Source: Erythrobacter sp.
Lineage (GTDB): Bacteria > Pseudomonadota > Alphaproteobacteria > Sphingomonadales > Sphingomonadaceae
Length of the DNA stretch: 64,000 nt
NCBI GenBank assembly: GCA_023653115.1
Contig: JAMNXO010000010.1
Span: 1 to 64,000 of the forward strand
Direction of reading: 5' to 3'
The notes under the pieces are model-generated. The model did no database searches, was not told the DNA's origin, and worked only from the letters and a program-made list of their open reading frames with translations. A program made the translations under genes and the position numbers. Of this stretch, positions 18,198-25,841 are shown piece by piece (position 1 is the stretch's first letter; each line of letters starts with the position of its first letter).

Positions 18198-18629
18198 TTA
18201 CTTGGTGAAGGTGCGGTACCGTTCGTTGCCGACAAAGCCGAACTTGGTCACGCCCGACTGCTTGATGATCTGCAGCACCTTGGCAGTGATGTCGTAGCTG
18301 GCGAGCGGTTCGGGTTCGAACTGCAGTTCCGGCTCGACCGCCATGCGGGTGGTGTCGCTCAGCAGAGTGACGAGCTGGCCCGCATCGATCACCGAACCGT
18401 TCCAGAGGATCTGGTCGGCCTGGGTCAGGATCAGCTTGTTCTTCACCGGATCGACCACAATGTCCTGCGGCGGCGGGTTGCCCTGCGGGAGATCGATGTC
18501 GACCGAGTGGGTCGCCACGGGGATCGTAATGATGAACATGATCAGCAGCACGAGCAAGACGTCGATCAACGGCGTCATGTTCATGTCCATCATCGGTTCG
18601 CCGTCGAGTTTGCCTCCGGCCATACCCAT
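18198..18629 (-). CDS. exbD: ExbD/TolR-type biopolymer transport protein (second copy)
   Basis: This 143-residue protein has one N-terminal membrane helix (about residues 18-42) with the key Asp in MTPLIDVLLVLLIMFII, which is protonated during energy transfer. The periplasmic domain follows. It works with ExbB and TonB to couple the proton gradient to outer-membrane uptake of iron chelates, vitamins or glycans. It is the last gene of the minus-strand tonB operon, 24 nt after the first exbD. The two ExbD copies are clearly different in length and sequence. Confidence 0.92.
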   Translation of the reverse strand: MGMAGGKLDGEPMMDMNMTPLIDVLLVLLIMFIITIPVATHSVDIDLPQGNPPPQDIVVDPVKNKLILTQADQILWNGSVIDAGQLVTLLSDTTRMAVEPELQFEPEPLASYDITAKVLQIIKQSGVTKFGFVGNERYRTFTK

Positions 18630-18653
18630 GTCAGTTACTCCTCTTCCTCAGGC

Positions 18654-19184
18654 TCAGATGCCGGGCTCGACCGGGTTCGAAATGAACCCGACGGTCGGAT
18701 AGCCGGCGGCCTGAACGTTATAGATGGTGCCGGCAACACAGCGCCACGGGGCGTTCTGGTCAGCGCGGATGTGCACCTGCGGGATCTTCTCGGGATCGGC
18801 CATGATCGCTTCAACGCCGCCCGCCTGCTTCACGATGTTATCGAGGCGGTTGAACGCCTGATCGTAAAGCTCTTCCGAGGACACGGGGGTGATGTTGTTG
18901 AAGTAGACCCGGCATTCCCCGGTGCGTGCAGCACCCTCGAAGCCGGGCTCCCCGGCGCTGCGACCAGCAGCGTCGGTGGTGCTGACGGTGAGCTGGAGGT
19001 TCTCCACCTTGTTCTTCGATTCAATCGATTCGAACACGGGGATCTTCAGCTTTTCGATCGTCTGGATCGCCACCGGGACCGCGATGAGGAAGATGATCAG
19101 GAGCACCAGCATCACGTCCACCAGCGGCGTGGTGTTGATGTCGGACATAGGGGTATCAGCCCCGCCTCCCGTCGAAATCGCCAT
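18654..19184 (-). CDS. exbD: ExbD/TolR-type biopolymer transport protein (first copy)
   Basis: This 176-residue protein has the membrane helix INTTPLVDVMLVLLIIFLIA with the essential Asp at residue 23, then an enlarged periplasmic domain of about 130 residues containing two Cys. It is longer than the other ExbD in this operon. It should assemble with ExbB as the proton channel that drives TonB. The gap to exbB upstream is 146 nt and contains a stem-loop at 19281-19314. Confidence 0.92.
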   Translation of the reverse strand: MAISTGGGADTPMSDINTTPLVDVMLVLLIIFLIAVPVAIQTIEKLKIPVFESIESKNKVENLQLTVSTTDAAGRSAGEPGFEGAARTGECRVYFNNITPVSSEELYDQAFNRLDNIVKQAGGVEAIMADPEKIPQVHIRADQNAPWRCVAGTIYNVQAAGYPTVGFISNPVEPGI

Positions 19185-19280
19185 TGTGAATTCCTACCTT
19201 GTCAAAGCAATGACTGCATGTGTTCGCCCTGGGGCGATCCGGTTGTTTCGCTCTGCCGAGGCAGGGCTGGCAATCGGCAA

Positions 19281-19314
19281 GCGGCGGGAGGACTGTTTCA
19301 GCCGTTCCCGCCGC
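19281..19314 (-). other. stem-loop between exbB and first exbD
   Basis: A 9-bp stem (GCGGCGGGA with TCCCGCCGC) has a 16-nt loop and lies in the 146-nt gap between the two genes. No T-run follows on the minus strand, so it is not a canonical terminator. It could stabilise the exbB mRNA end or act as a processing site. The role is inferred. Confidence 0.4.
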
Positions 19315-19330
19315 CCTGCGGCAATGGCGA

Positions 19331-20098
19331 TCAGGCCTTGGTGGCCGGGGTGTTGGCCGGCTTGGCAGCGGGCTTGGCAGCCGGAGCAGCCATCACCGCC
19401 GGCTTCACCGCGCCGTTCGAGTTGATGTAGGCAAGGATGTCGGTCGAGAAGCCGGCGAGCAGCTGGCTGATCCGACGGTTGCGCGACTGCAGCCAGTTGA
19501 AGGCAAGCACCGCAGGCACAGCGACGAGCAGACCGATGGCGGTCATGATCAGCGCTTCACCAACCGGGCCAGCGACCTTGTCGATCGAGGCCGAACCTTC
19601 GATGCCGATGTTGATCAGCGCGCGGTAGATCCCGATCACGGTGCCGAGCAGACCAACGAACGGCGAGGTTGCGCCGACGGTGGCGAGGAACGGCAGGCCG
19701 CCCGCGAGCACCGAGTTGATCGAATCTTCCGAGCGCTGGAGCGTGCCGTGCATGTAGTCATGCGATTCGAGCGCGTCGGTCATCTTGCCGTGGTCTTCCT
19801 GGGCCTTGACCGCATCGTCGGCGATCTGGCGCCATGCGCCGTCCTTCTCGAGCTTGGCAGCGCCTTCCTTGAGGCTGGCTGCGCGCCAGAAGCTGCTCTG
19901 CACAGTCTTGTACTGCTTGAGGACCTTGTTCTGTTCGAACAGCTTGGTGAACATGATGTAGAAGGTGCCAACCGACATGATGATCATCACGGCGAGAATC
20001 GACCAGGCGACCGGGCCGCCTTCCTTCATGGCTTCAACGAAACCGAACTGGTTCTTGGGCGCTTCGCCGGCAACTGCGGCAAGGGTGTAAAGGTTCAT
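19331..20098 (-). CDS. exbB: ExbB/TolQ/MotA-type proton channel
   Basis: This 255-residue protein has three membrane helices. The first is near residues 30-55 (SILAVMIIMSVGTFYIMFT). The other two carry the family signature TVGATSPFVGLLGTVIGIY and GEALIMTAIGLLVAVPAVLA. It forms the stator-like proton channel with ExbD and energises TonB. The C-terminal 35 residues are Ala/Pro/Lys-rich and unstructured. It lies between tonB and the two exbD genes on the minus strand; a strong hairpin separates it from tonB. Confidence 0.93.
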   Translation of the reverse strand: MNLYTLAAVAGEAPKNQFGFVEAMKEGGPVAWSILAVMIIMSVGTFYIMFTKLFEQNKVLKQYKTVQSSFWRAASLKEGAAKLEKDGAWRQIADDAVKAQEDHGKMTDALESHDYMHGTLQRSEDSINSVLAGGLPFLATVGATSPFVGLLGTVIGIYRALINIGIEGSASIDKVAGPVGEALIMTAIGLLVAVPAVLAFNWLQSRNRRISQLLAGFSTDILAYINSNGAVKPAVMAAPAAKPAAKPANTPATKA

Positions 20099-20131
20099 TG
20101 CGAGTAGTCCTCTTGAAAGAATTGTCCTGGT

Positions 20132-20160
20132 GGTCTCGGCCTTCCAACAAGGCCGAGACC
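20132..20160 (-). other. strong hairpin between tonB and exbB
   Basis: A perfect 12-bp inverted repeat (GGTCTCGGCCTT with AAGGCCGAGACC) has a 5-nt loop. It lies in the 73-nt gap between the tonB stop and the exbB start. There is no downstream T-run on the minus strand, so it is more likely an mRNA-stabilising or partial attenuation structure than a terminator. Confidence 0.6.
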
Positions 20161-20171
20161 GGATTGATCCG

Positions 20172-20846
20172 TCAGTTCAACTTGTATGTGATGCGCGTCG
20201 AATAACTACCGGTGGTCGGGTTACCGGCATTGTCGAGCGCCGGGTCGAATCGCGCGTAACGCTCCATCCCCGCACAGGCTGCCGCATCGAGAATGTCCGA
20301 GCCGCTCGAAGCGGTGACCGAACAACCCGTTGCACGGCCATCGGGAGTGACGGAGACGCGAACGCCCACGGTGCCCTCGATTTCCTCGCGCAGAGCGCGG
20401 GCCGGGTAGTTTTCCTGAATCCGCGACGCCCAGCTGCGCTCGTTCTTGGTGCGTGCACCACGAGCCTGCGAGGGAGCCGGCGGCGACGGCGGCGGACCAA
20501 CCGGAGCTGGCGGCGGAATGCGCACAGCCGGGGGGGACGGCGGCGGAATGTTCTGCTGCGTCTGGATCTGCGGCGGAGTCGGCGCAATGCTGATCGGCGG
20601 CGGAGGCGCAACCGGCGGCGGCGGGGTCGTCTGTTCCGGCTGCTCTGGCGGCGGCTCATCCGGCTCCTCGGGCGGTGGCGGCTCTTCGATGTCGACGGTA
20701 GTGACCCGCTCGATCTCTTTCTTGATGGCGTTGATCGCAAGGCCGATGACCATCACCGCCCCGATCCCACCGACAATCGCAAACGCGATAATCAGTGCGA
20801 CGAGCTTGGTGCCGGTCAATCCTTGTTGTTGGCTAGCGTAGGACAT
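20172..20846 (-). CDS. tonB: TonB energy transducer
   Basis: This 224-residue protein has one N-terminal membrane helix (about residues 13-37), a Pro-rich periplasmic spacer (about 48-125) and a C-terminal TonB domain (NYPARALREEIEGTVGVRV, CSVTASSGSDILDAAACAG). It passes proton-motive energy from ExbB-ExbD to TonB-dependent outer-membrane receptors. I chose the ATG at 20846 because GGAGAG lies 10 nt upstream; the ATG at 20864 lacks a ribosome site. A 7-bp hairpin (GCCGGGC with GCCCGGC, 20869-20888) lies in the leader. It is the first gene of the operon tonB-exbB-exbD-exbD. Confidence 0.93.
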   Translation of the reverse strand: MSYASQQQGLTGTKLVALIIAFAIVGGIGAVMVIGLAINAIKKEIERVTTVDIEEPPPPEEPDEPPPEQPEQTTPPPPVAPPPPISIAPTPPQIQTQQNIPPPSPPAVRIPPPAPVGPPPSPPAPSQARGARTKNERSWASRIQENYPARALREEIEGTVGVRVSVTPDGRATGCSVTASSGSDILDAAACAGMERYARFDPALDNAGNPTTGSYSTRITYKLN

Positions 20847-21233
20847 CCAGCGCTTTCTCTCCATGCTAGCCGGGCGCAATGGCCCGGCACAATTCCTAGC
20901 CCCCGGCCAAGCTTGCCGGACGCCAGATCCCGTAAATTTCGGTCCTCCCACGCCGGGAAATGCCACAGTGGATGCGCCGCAACGCCATGTCCCGTCTGTC
21001 CATCCCCGACTGGCACGCCTTGCATCTGATTCGCAAAGTCACGAAGCTTCACAAGGCAAAACCATACTGCCCGCGCGGGGTATGTCCCCAATCCCGCTCG
21101 GCCAGTCCTCGGGGCTTTAACGGGCAACCCCTAGCCAATCAAACGCTTTATCGGTTCAGGGCGGATTCACTGCGCGCAATGTCCAATCGCTCCTGCTAGA
21201 AGGCGCGCAACAAACGGTCAGGTAACGGCACCA
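20847..21233. other. 387-nt divergent intergenic region between tonB and the exported-protein gene
   Basis: This region should hold promoters for tonB (minus) and for the gene at 21234 (plus). It contains the hairpin at 20869-20888 close to the tonB start. I see no convincing Fur box, TTGACA/TATAAT pair or riboswitch. A short open frame at 20960-21199 lacks a ribosome site and does not look like a gene. Confidence 0.5.
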
Positions 21234-22130
21234 ATGCAGCAACAGGTTAATCGCAATTTAACACCTTTTTTCAAGCGGCTGGCGGGCTTGTCGCTGGGCC
21301 TTGCTGGGCTCGCGATGATGCCTGTTGCAGGCCTTGCACAAACGATTGCGGAACCTGTGCAAACCGCACCTGCCGGGCCGACTTATGCCGATCTGGCGAC
21401 CCTATCTGACGCTGCGGACCTCGTCATTCTTGCGCAGATTCGCAGGCAAACGCTGCTGACGCCCGAACGTGCACCCGGCCTCGCTGCCGGATTCGCGCGG
21501 CTTTATATCGAAGCGGACACGCTGGCGCTGATTGCCGGGCGCAGCACGGTGGGCGCGGGGCTGGCCTATCTGGTCGACGTGCCGCTGGACGCCAAGGGCA
21601 AGGTGCCCAAGCTCAAGAAGCGCCAGTTCGTGCTGTTTGCCGATCCCGTAGCAGGGCGGGCAGGCGAGGTGCGGCTGGTCGCCCCGGGCGCGCAGCTGGC
21701 CTACACGCCTGCGCTTGAAGCGCGCCTGCGCCCGATCCTGACCGAACTTTACGCCCCCGCCGGCGCGCCGCCGCGGATCACCGGCATCAGCGATGCGCTG
21801 GCGGTGCCGGGCACGCTGACGGGCGAATCGGAGACGCAGATCTTCCTCGCCACCGAAGACCGCTCGCCGGTGTCGCTCACGATCCTGCGCCGTCCGGGCC
21901 AGCAGGTGCAGTGGGGCGTTTCGTGGGGCGAGATCATCGATTCGGCGGCGCGCCCGCCTGCGCCCGAAACGCTGCGCTGGTATCGCCTCGCCTGCGGCTT
22001 GCCCGCGCAGCTGCCGAGCAACGCCAACCTTGCGCGCGATCCTGCGGCGCGGCGGTTGGCGACCAGCGACTATGCCTTTGTCCGGCAGGCGCTCGGCCCG
22101 TGCGAGCGGCGGATCACGCAGGCCTCCTAG
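21234..22130 (+). CDS. exported protein of unknown function
   Basis: This 298-residue protein has an N-terminal signal peptide: a basic start, then LAGLSLGLAGLAMMPVAGLA with likely cleavage after AGLA. The mature part is mostly beta-rich, with no domain I recognise and two Cys near the C-terminus (Cys254, Cys290) that could form a disulfide. It is the type of conserved hypothetical found in Sphingomonadales. AGGTAACGG precedes the ATG. A CtrA-type box overlaps the first codons. The next gene, homoserine dehydrogenase, is 46 nt away in the same direction. Confidence 0.7.
   Translation: MQQQVNRNLTPFFKRLAGLSLGLAGLAMMPVAGLAQTIAEPVQTAPAGPTYADLATLSDAADLVILAQIRRQTLLTPERAPGLAAGFARLYIEADTLALIAGRSTVGAGLAYLVDVPLDAKGKVPKLKKRQFVLFADPVAGRAGEVRLVAPGAQLAYTPALEARLRPILTELYAPAGAPPRITGISDALAVPGTLTGESETQIFLATEDRSPVSLTILRRPGQQVQWGVSWGEIIDSAARPPAPETLRWYRLACGLPAQLPSNANLARDPAARRLATSDYAFVRQALGPCERRITQAS
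21247..21262 (+). promoter_or_regulatory. candidate CtrA-binding box
   Basis: The sequence TTAATCGCAATTTAAC fits TTAA-N7-TTAA, the consensus for the alphaproteobacterial cell-cycle regulator CtrA. It lies inside the first ten codons of the exported-protein gene, so it would act either as an operator over the transcript start or not at all. TTAA is rare in this GC-rich window, which makes a chance full match less likely. Confidence 0.35.
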
Positions 22131-22176
22131 GCTTGACCGCGCGCTAAGGGCGGGTAAGCGGCTTGTCCGTTGAATC

Positions 22177-23508
22177 ATGGAGAGCCGCTTGACCACCACT
22201 GCCCCTGCACCCTTGCGCATTGCCATCGCCGGGCTCGGCACGGTGGGCGCGGGCGTCATCCGGCTGCTCGACACCAATGCCAAGCTGATCGCCGCGCGCG
22301 CCGGCCGGCCGATCGAGGTCGTGGCGGTGGCTGCGCGCGATCGCGGCAAGGACCGCGGCGTCGATATCGCCCGCTTCGCGTGGGAAGACGACATGACCGC
22401 GCTGGCCCGGCGCGATGATGTGGATGTGGTGGTGGAGCTGGTCGGCGGCTCGGACGGCCCGGCGCTCGCCCTGTCGCGTGCGGCGCTCGGTGCAGGCAAG
22501 GGCCTCGTCACCGCCAACAAGGCGATGGTGGCGCATCACGGGCTGGAACTGGCCGAAATCGCCGAGGCCAACAATGCTGCGCTGAAATTCGAAGCGGCAG
22601 TCGCGGGCGGCATTCCGGTGATCAAGGGGCTCCGAGAGGGCACCAGCGCCAATGCGCTCACCAAGGTTTACGGCATCCTCAACGGCACCTGCAATTACAT
22701 CCTCTCGACGATGGAGCGCACCGGCGCCGATTTCGAGGCGGTGTTGGCTGACGCGCAGCGGCTGGGCTTTGCCGAGGCTGATCCGGCGTTCGACATCGAA
22801 GGCGTGGACGCGGCGCACAAGCTGGCGATCCTCGCCGCAATCGGCTTTGGCACGCGGGTCGATTTTGCCGGCGTGCGGGTGAGCGGCATCACGCAGGTGC
22901 GCGCCGCTGACATTGCGCAGGCCGACGCGCTGGGCTTCGTGATCCGGCTGATCGGCGAGGCGGATGTCGAGGAGACCGAGGCTGGCGCGCGCCTGCTCCA
23001 GCGCGTGCGGCCCTGTCTGGTCGCCAAGGGTCACCCGCTGAGCGCGGTCGACGGGCCGACCAACGCGGTGGTGGCCGAGGGCAATTTCTCCGGCCGCCTG
23101 CTGTTCCAGGGCGCAGGCGCAGGCGACGGGCCGACCGCGAGCGCGGTGGCGGCTGACTTGATCGACATCGCCCGCGACGAAGTGGGCGCGCCCTTCTCGA
23201 TCCCCGTGGCCCAGCTTGCCGCGCTGCCGCCCGCCGAACCCGGCCACCGCACCGAGCGCACCTATATCCGCTTCATGGTGAAAGACCGCCCCGGCGTGCT
23301 CGCCGAAATCACCGCCGCGATGCGTGACGGCAACGTCTCGATCGAAAGCCTGATCCAGCAGGGCCGCGGGCAGGCCGAAGGCGAAGTGATGGTGGCGATG
23401 GTGACGCACGAGGGGCAGGAAGCAAACGTCACCCGCGCGCTCGCCTTGCTCGAAGGCTCGGAAAGCCTGACCGGCGAGCCGCTGGTGCTGCCGATCCTGC
23501 CGCTTTAG
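22177..23508 (+). CDS. hom: homoserine dehydrogenase
   Basis: This 443-residue enzyme reduces aspartate semialdehyde to homoserine with NAD(P)H, feeding threonine, methionine and isoleucine. The N-terminal Rossmann motif is GLGTVGAGV (residues about 20-28). The catalytic domain has LNGTCNYILSTM and EADPAFDIEGVDAAHKLAIL. A C-terminal ACT domain (RFMVKDRPGVLAEITAAM, then VSIESLIQQG) is expected to sense threonine. The length is normal for the ACT-containing type. It ends on the convergent neighbouring gene, overlapping it by 4 nt. Confidence 0.95.
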   Translation: MESRLTTTAPAPLRIAIAGLGTVGAGVIRLLDTNAKLIAARAGRPIEVVAVAARDRGKDRGVDIARFAWEDDMTALARRDDVDVVVELVGGSDGPALALSRAALGAGKGLVTANKAMVAHHGLELAEIAEANNAALKFEAAVAGGIPVIKGLREGTSANALTKVYGILNGTCNYILSTMERTGADFEAVLADAQRLGFAEADPAFDIEGVDAAHKLAILAAIGFGTRVDFAGVRVSGITQVRAADIAQADALGFVIRLIGEADVEETEAGARLLQRVRPCLVAKGHPLSAVDGPTNAVVAEGNFSGRLLFQGAGAGDGPTASAVAADLIDIARDEVGAPFSIPVAQLAALPPAEPGHRTERTYIRFMVKDRPGVLAEITAAMRDGNVSIESLIQQGRGQAEGEVMVAMVTHEGQEANVTRALALLEGSESLTGEPLVLPILPL

Positions 23509-24149
23509 TTCTTCTTCTTCTTGGAAGAAGGCCGCGGCGGCACGACTGTCTTGATGCCCTCGGCCTCGCGCCGCGCCTTTTCCTCTTCTTCGGACAGGTT
23601 GCCGTCCTCGTTCAGCGGGGGGAGCCCGCGCGCGATGCGGTCCGCATCGGAGCCGGCGGGGGCTTTGGGCAGGGCTTCGACGTCGATGAACACCGCTGGC
23701 GGCGGCACTCCGCCAAAGCCGATGCCCTTGCCGTTATCGGGGATGCCGAACAGATCGGGCGGGGCCGGCGCGCCCTTGAAGGCTGTTTCCTGCGCATACC
23801 GCTTCTGCGCCTCGGCGCGGCTGCTCGAAAGCGCGTTGCTGCCATCGTCGCCAGTCTCGCGGCACACCACGATCTCGCCGCTGATCGCGCCTGCATCGGC
23901 GCGGTCGACACATTCCTTGGCCTGCGCCTGATTGACCTCGCCGCGCGGCACGGTGACCATCAGGTTGATGAGCGGGGCAGGCTTTTGCGCTGCGGGTGGC
24001 TCGGTAGCGGGCGGGGGCGCGTCGGCGGGTGTCGCGGCGCTGTCATCCTGAGCGGCCACAGGCGCAGCTGTCAGCAGCGCTATGGCCCAGAACGACCCGA
24101 GAAAACCCGGCACGATACGCGTGGCATTGCTCGACAAACCCGTCTCCAT
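23505..24149 (-). CDS. exported protein of unknown function
   Basis: This 214-residue protein starts at an ATG giving METGLSSNATRIVPG, then a hydrophobic signal segment (FLGSFWAIALLTAAPVAAQ). The mature part begins Pro/Ala-rich, contains two Cys (KECVDRADAG and IVVCRETG), a Gly-rich middle (GKGIGFGGVPPP), and a highly charged C-terminus ending in Lys/Asn. It is similar in style to other envelope proteins of Sphingomonadales, but I recognise no domain. Its 3' end overlaps hom by 4 nt, and its 5' end is 77 nt from glpX on the opposite strand. Confidence 0.65.
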   Translation of the reverse strand: METGLSSNATRIVPGFLGSFWAIALLTAAPVAAQDDSAATPADAPPPATEPPAAQKPAPLINLMVTVPRGEVNQAQAKECVDRADAGAISGEIVVCRETGDDGSNALSSSRAEAQKRYAQETAFKGAPAPPDLFGIPDNGKGIGFGGVPPPAVFIDVEALPKAPAGSDADRIARGLPPLNEDGNLSEEEEKARREAEGIKTVVPPRPSSKKKKN

Positions 24150-24226
24150 CCGCTTATGCGCCGGGGCAATCCATGGTCTGGCCCCCCACGTGGCGGGCAC
24201 CAGAGCGACAAAGGGCTGAATTGCAC

Positions 24227-25243
24227 ATGAACTCCTCGACCGATACCGATCACGCCGCCGCCGCACAAGCCGCTGCCGACAACGCGATCCAGCGCGTGCT
24301 GGTGCTGGAGATGGTTCGCGTGACCGAGGCTGCCGCGATTGCGGCTGCCCAGCTGATCGGGCGCGGGGACGAAAAGGCGGCGGATGCCGCAGCGGTCGCC
24401 GCGATGCGCAAGGCGTTCGACAACCTCTACATTGATGGCACCGTGGTGATCGGCGAGGGCGAGCGTGACGAGGCCCCGATGCTGTTCATCGGCGAGAAGG
24501 TCGGCATGGGCAAAGGCCCGAAGATCGACATCGCATTGGATCCGCTCGAAGGCACCACCATCACCGCCAAGGCCGGGCCGAACGCGCTCGCTGTGCTGGC
24601 GGCGGCGGAAGAAGGCTGCCTGCTGAATGCGCCCGACGTTTACATGGACAAGCTGGCGGTCGGCCCGGGCTATCCCGAAGGCATCATTGATCTTGCCAAG
24701 TCCGCGACCGAAAACGTGATGGCGGTGGCCGCGGCCAAGGGGGTGAAGCCGTCGGACATCAATGTCTGCGTGCTTGATCGTCCGCGTCATGCCGAGCTGA
24801 TCGCCGAACTGCGCAGCATCGGCTGCGGCGTTGTGCTGATCGGTGACGGCGATGTGGCCGGCGTGATCGCGGTGACCGACGAGGAAACCACGATCGATAT
24901 GTATATGGGCCAGGGCGGCGCGCCGGAAGGCGTGCTGGCAGCCGCCGCGCTGCGCTGTGTCGGCGGGCAGTTTAACGGTCGCCTGGTGTTCCGCAACGAC
25001 GATGAAAAGGCCCGCGCCCGCAAGTGGGGCATCGAAGACCTCAATCGCATCTACAAGCTCGAAGACCTCGCCAAGGGTGACTGCATCTTCGCCGCGACCG
25101 GGGTGACCGACGGCTCGCTGCTGGGCGGGGTGAAGCGCCGCCGCAAGCCGACCGGCCAGACGATTCTGACCACCGAGAGCGTGGTGATGCGGGCATCGAG
25201 CGGCACGGTGCGCTGGATTCGCGGCGAGCACCGCATTCCCTGA
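24227..25243 (+). CDS. glpX: fructose-1,6-bisphosphatase class II
   Basis: This 338-residue enzyme dephosphorylates fructose-1,6-bisphosphate in gluconeogenesis (or sedoheptulose bisphosphate in some species). Class II markers are DGTVVIGEGERDEAPMLFIG, LDPLEGTTITAKAGPNALAV, VLDRPRHAELI and GAPEGVLAAAALRC. The length matches GlpX. I chose the ATG at 24227, where the sequence begins MNSSTDTDHA; the open frame continuing upstream overlaps the opposite-strand gene. A small membrane protein gene follows after 7 nt. Confidence 0.95.
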   Translation: MNSSTDTDHAAAAQAAADNAIQRVLVLEMVRVTEAAAIAAAQLIGRGDEKAADAAAVAAMRKAFDNLYIDGTVVIGEGERDEAPMLFIGEKVGMGKGPKIDIALDPLEGTTITAKAGPNALAVLAAAEEGCLLNAPDVYMDKLAVGPGYPEGIIDLAKSATENVMAVAAAKGVKPSDINVCVLDRPRHAELIAELRSIGCGVVLIGDGDVAGVIAVTDEETTIDMYMGQGGAPEGVLAAAALRCVGGQFNGRLVFRNDDEKARARKWGIEDLNRIYKLEDLAKGDCIFAATGVTDGSLLGGVKRRRKPTGQTILTTESVVMRASSGTVRWIRGEHRIP

Positions 25244-25250
25244 TCCGGCC

Positions 25251-25637
25251 ATGCAATTCGCCGCGCTGCTTGTTCTGATCGCTGCAGGTGGCTGGCTGGT
25301 GACTGTCGGCGTGATGATGGCCTTGCGGCCGCTTCAGGCGCTTCACATCCTCAGCCTCACTGCGTCCTCGCACCGCGTGAACCTGTCCGAGCAGGTGCCC
25401 CGCCTGATTGCCGGCGCGGCGCTGATCCTGCGCGCCGAGGCCTCGAAGCTGCCGCTGCTGTTCGAGATCGCGGGTTGGTTCATTGCCGCCTCTTCGCTGG
25501 TGCTGCTGGCGATTCCGCTGGCCTGGCACAGCGGCTACGCAAAGTGGTGGGCGCAGCGAATCCCGCCGGTGGCGGTGCGCGCGCTCGCCCCGTTTTCGGT
25601 CGTTTTCGGGGCGGGGCTGATCTACGCAGCGTGGTGA
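25251..25637 (+). CDS. small integral membrane protein, unknown function
   Basis: This 128-residue protein has about four hydrophobic segments (residues 3-27, 50-67, 70-92 and 108-127) and few charged residues. No known domain is recognised. It begins 7 nt after glpX and is probably cotranscribed with it. The pattern resembles conserved sphingomonad membrane hypotheticals. A 204-nt region follows before the next gene, without an obvious terminator. Confidence 0.6.
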   Translation: MQFAALLVLIAAGGWLVTVGVMMALRPLQALHILSLTASSHRVNLSEQVPRLIAGAALILRAEASKLPLLFEIAGWFIAASSLVLLAIPLAWHSGYAKWWAQRIPPVAVRALAPFSVVFGAGLIYAAW

Positions 25638-25841
25638 AGCGCACCGCGTGGGGCACTGGATGCGGCTCGCAGCGAGGCTGCCCGACGCTACGGCTTGCGC
25701 CCTCACACGCAGCGGCGCGTTGCACCGCGTGCAATTGCTGCGCACCGGGCGCATATTTCGCAACAAATTGCCCCTTTTCGCCGTGCTCCGGGCATGACAA
25801 GAGGCGTGGCAAAGCACAATCTGTTACCGGAGAGCTAGCCC

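Noticed and set aside
20132..20160. Reading the tonB-exbB hairpin as a rho-independent terminator
   Set aside because: No T-run follows on the minus strand, and exbB and exbD belong to the same system.
20960..21199. 79-residue open frame in the tonB upstream region
   Set aside because: No ribosome site, no domain, unusual composition, and it overlaps the likely promoter.
24080..25252. 390-residue minus-strand open frame over glpX
   Set aside because: It is an antisense shadow; the forward strand is clearly fructose-bisphosphatase.
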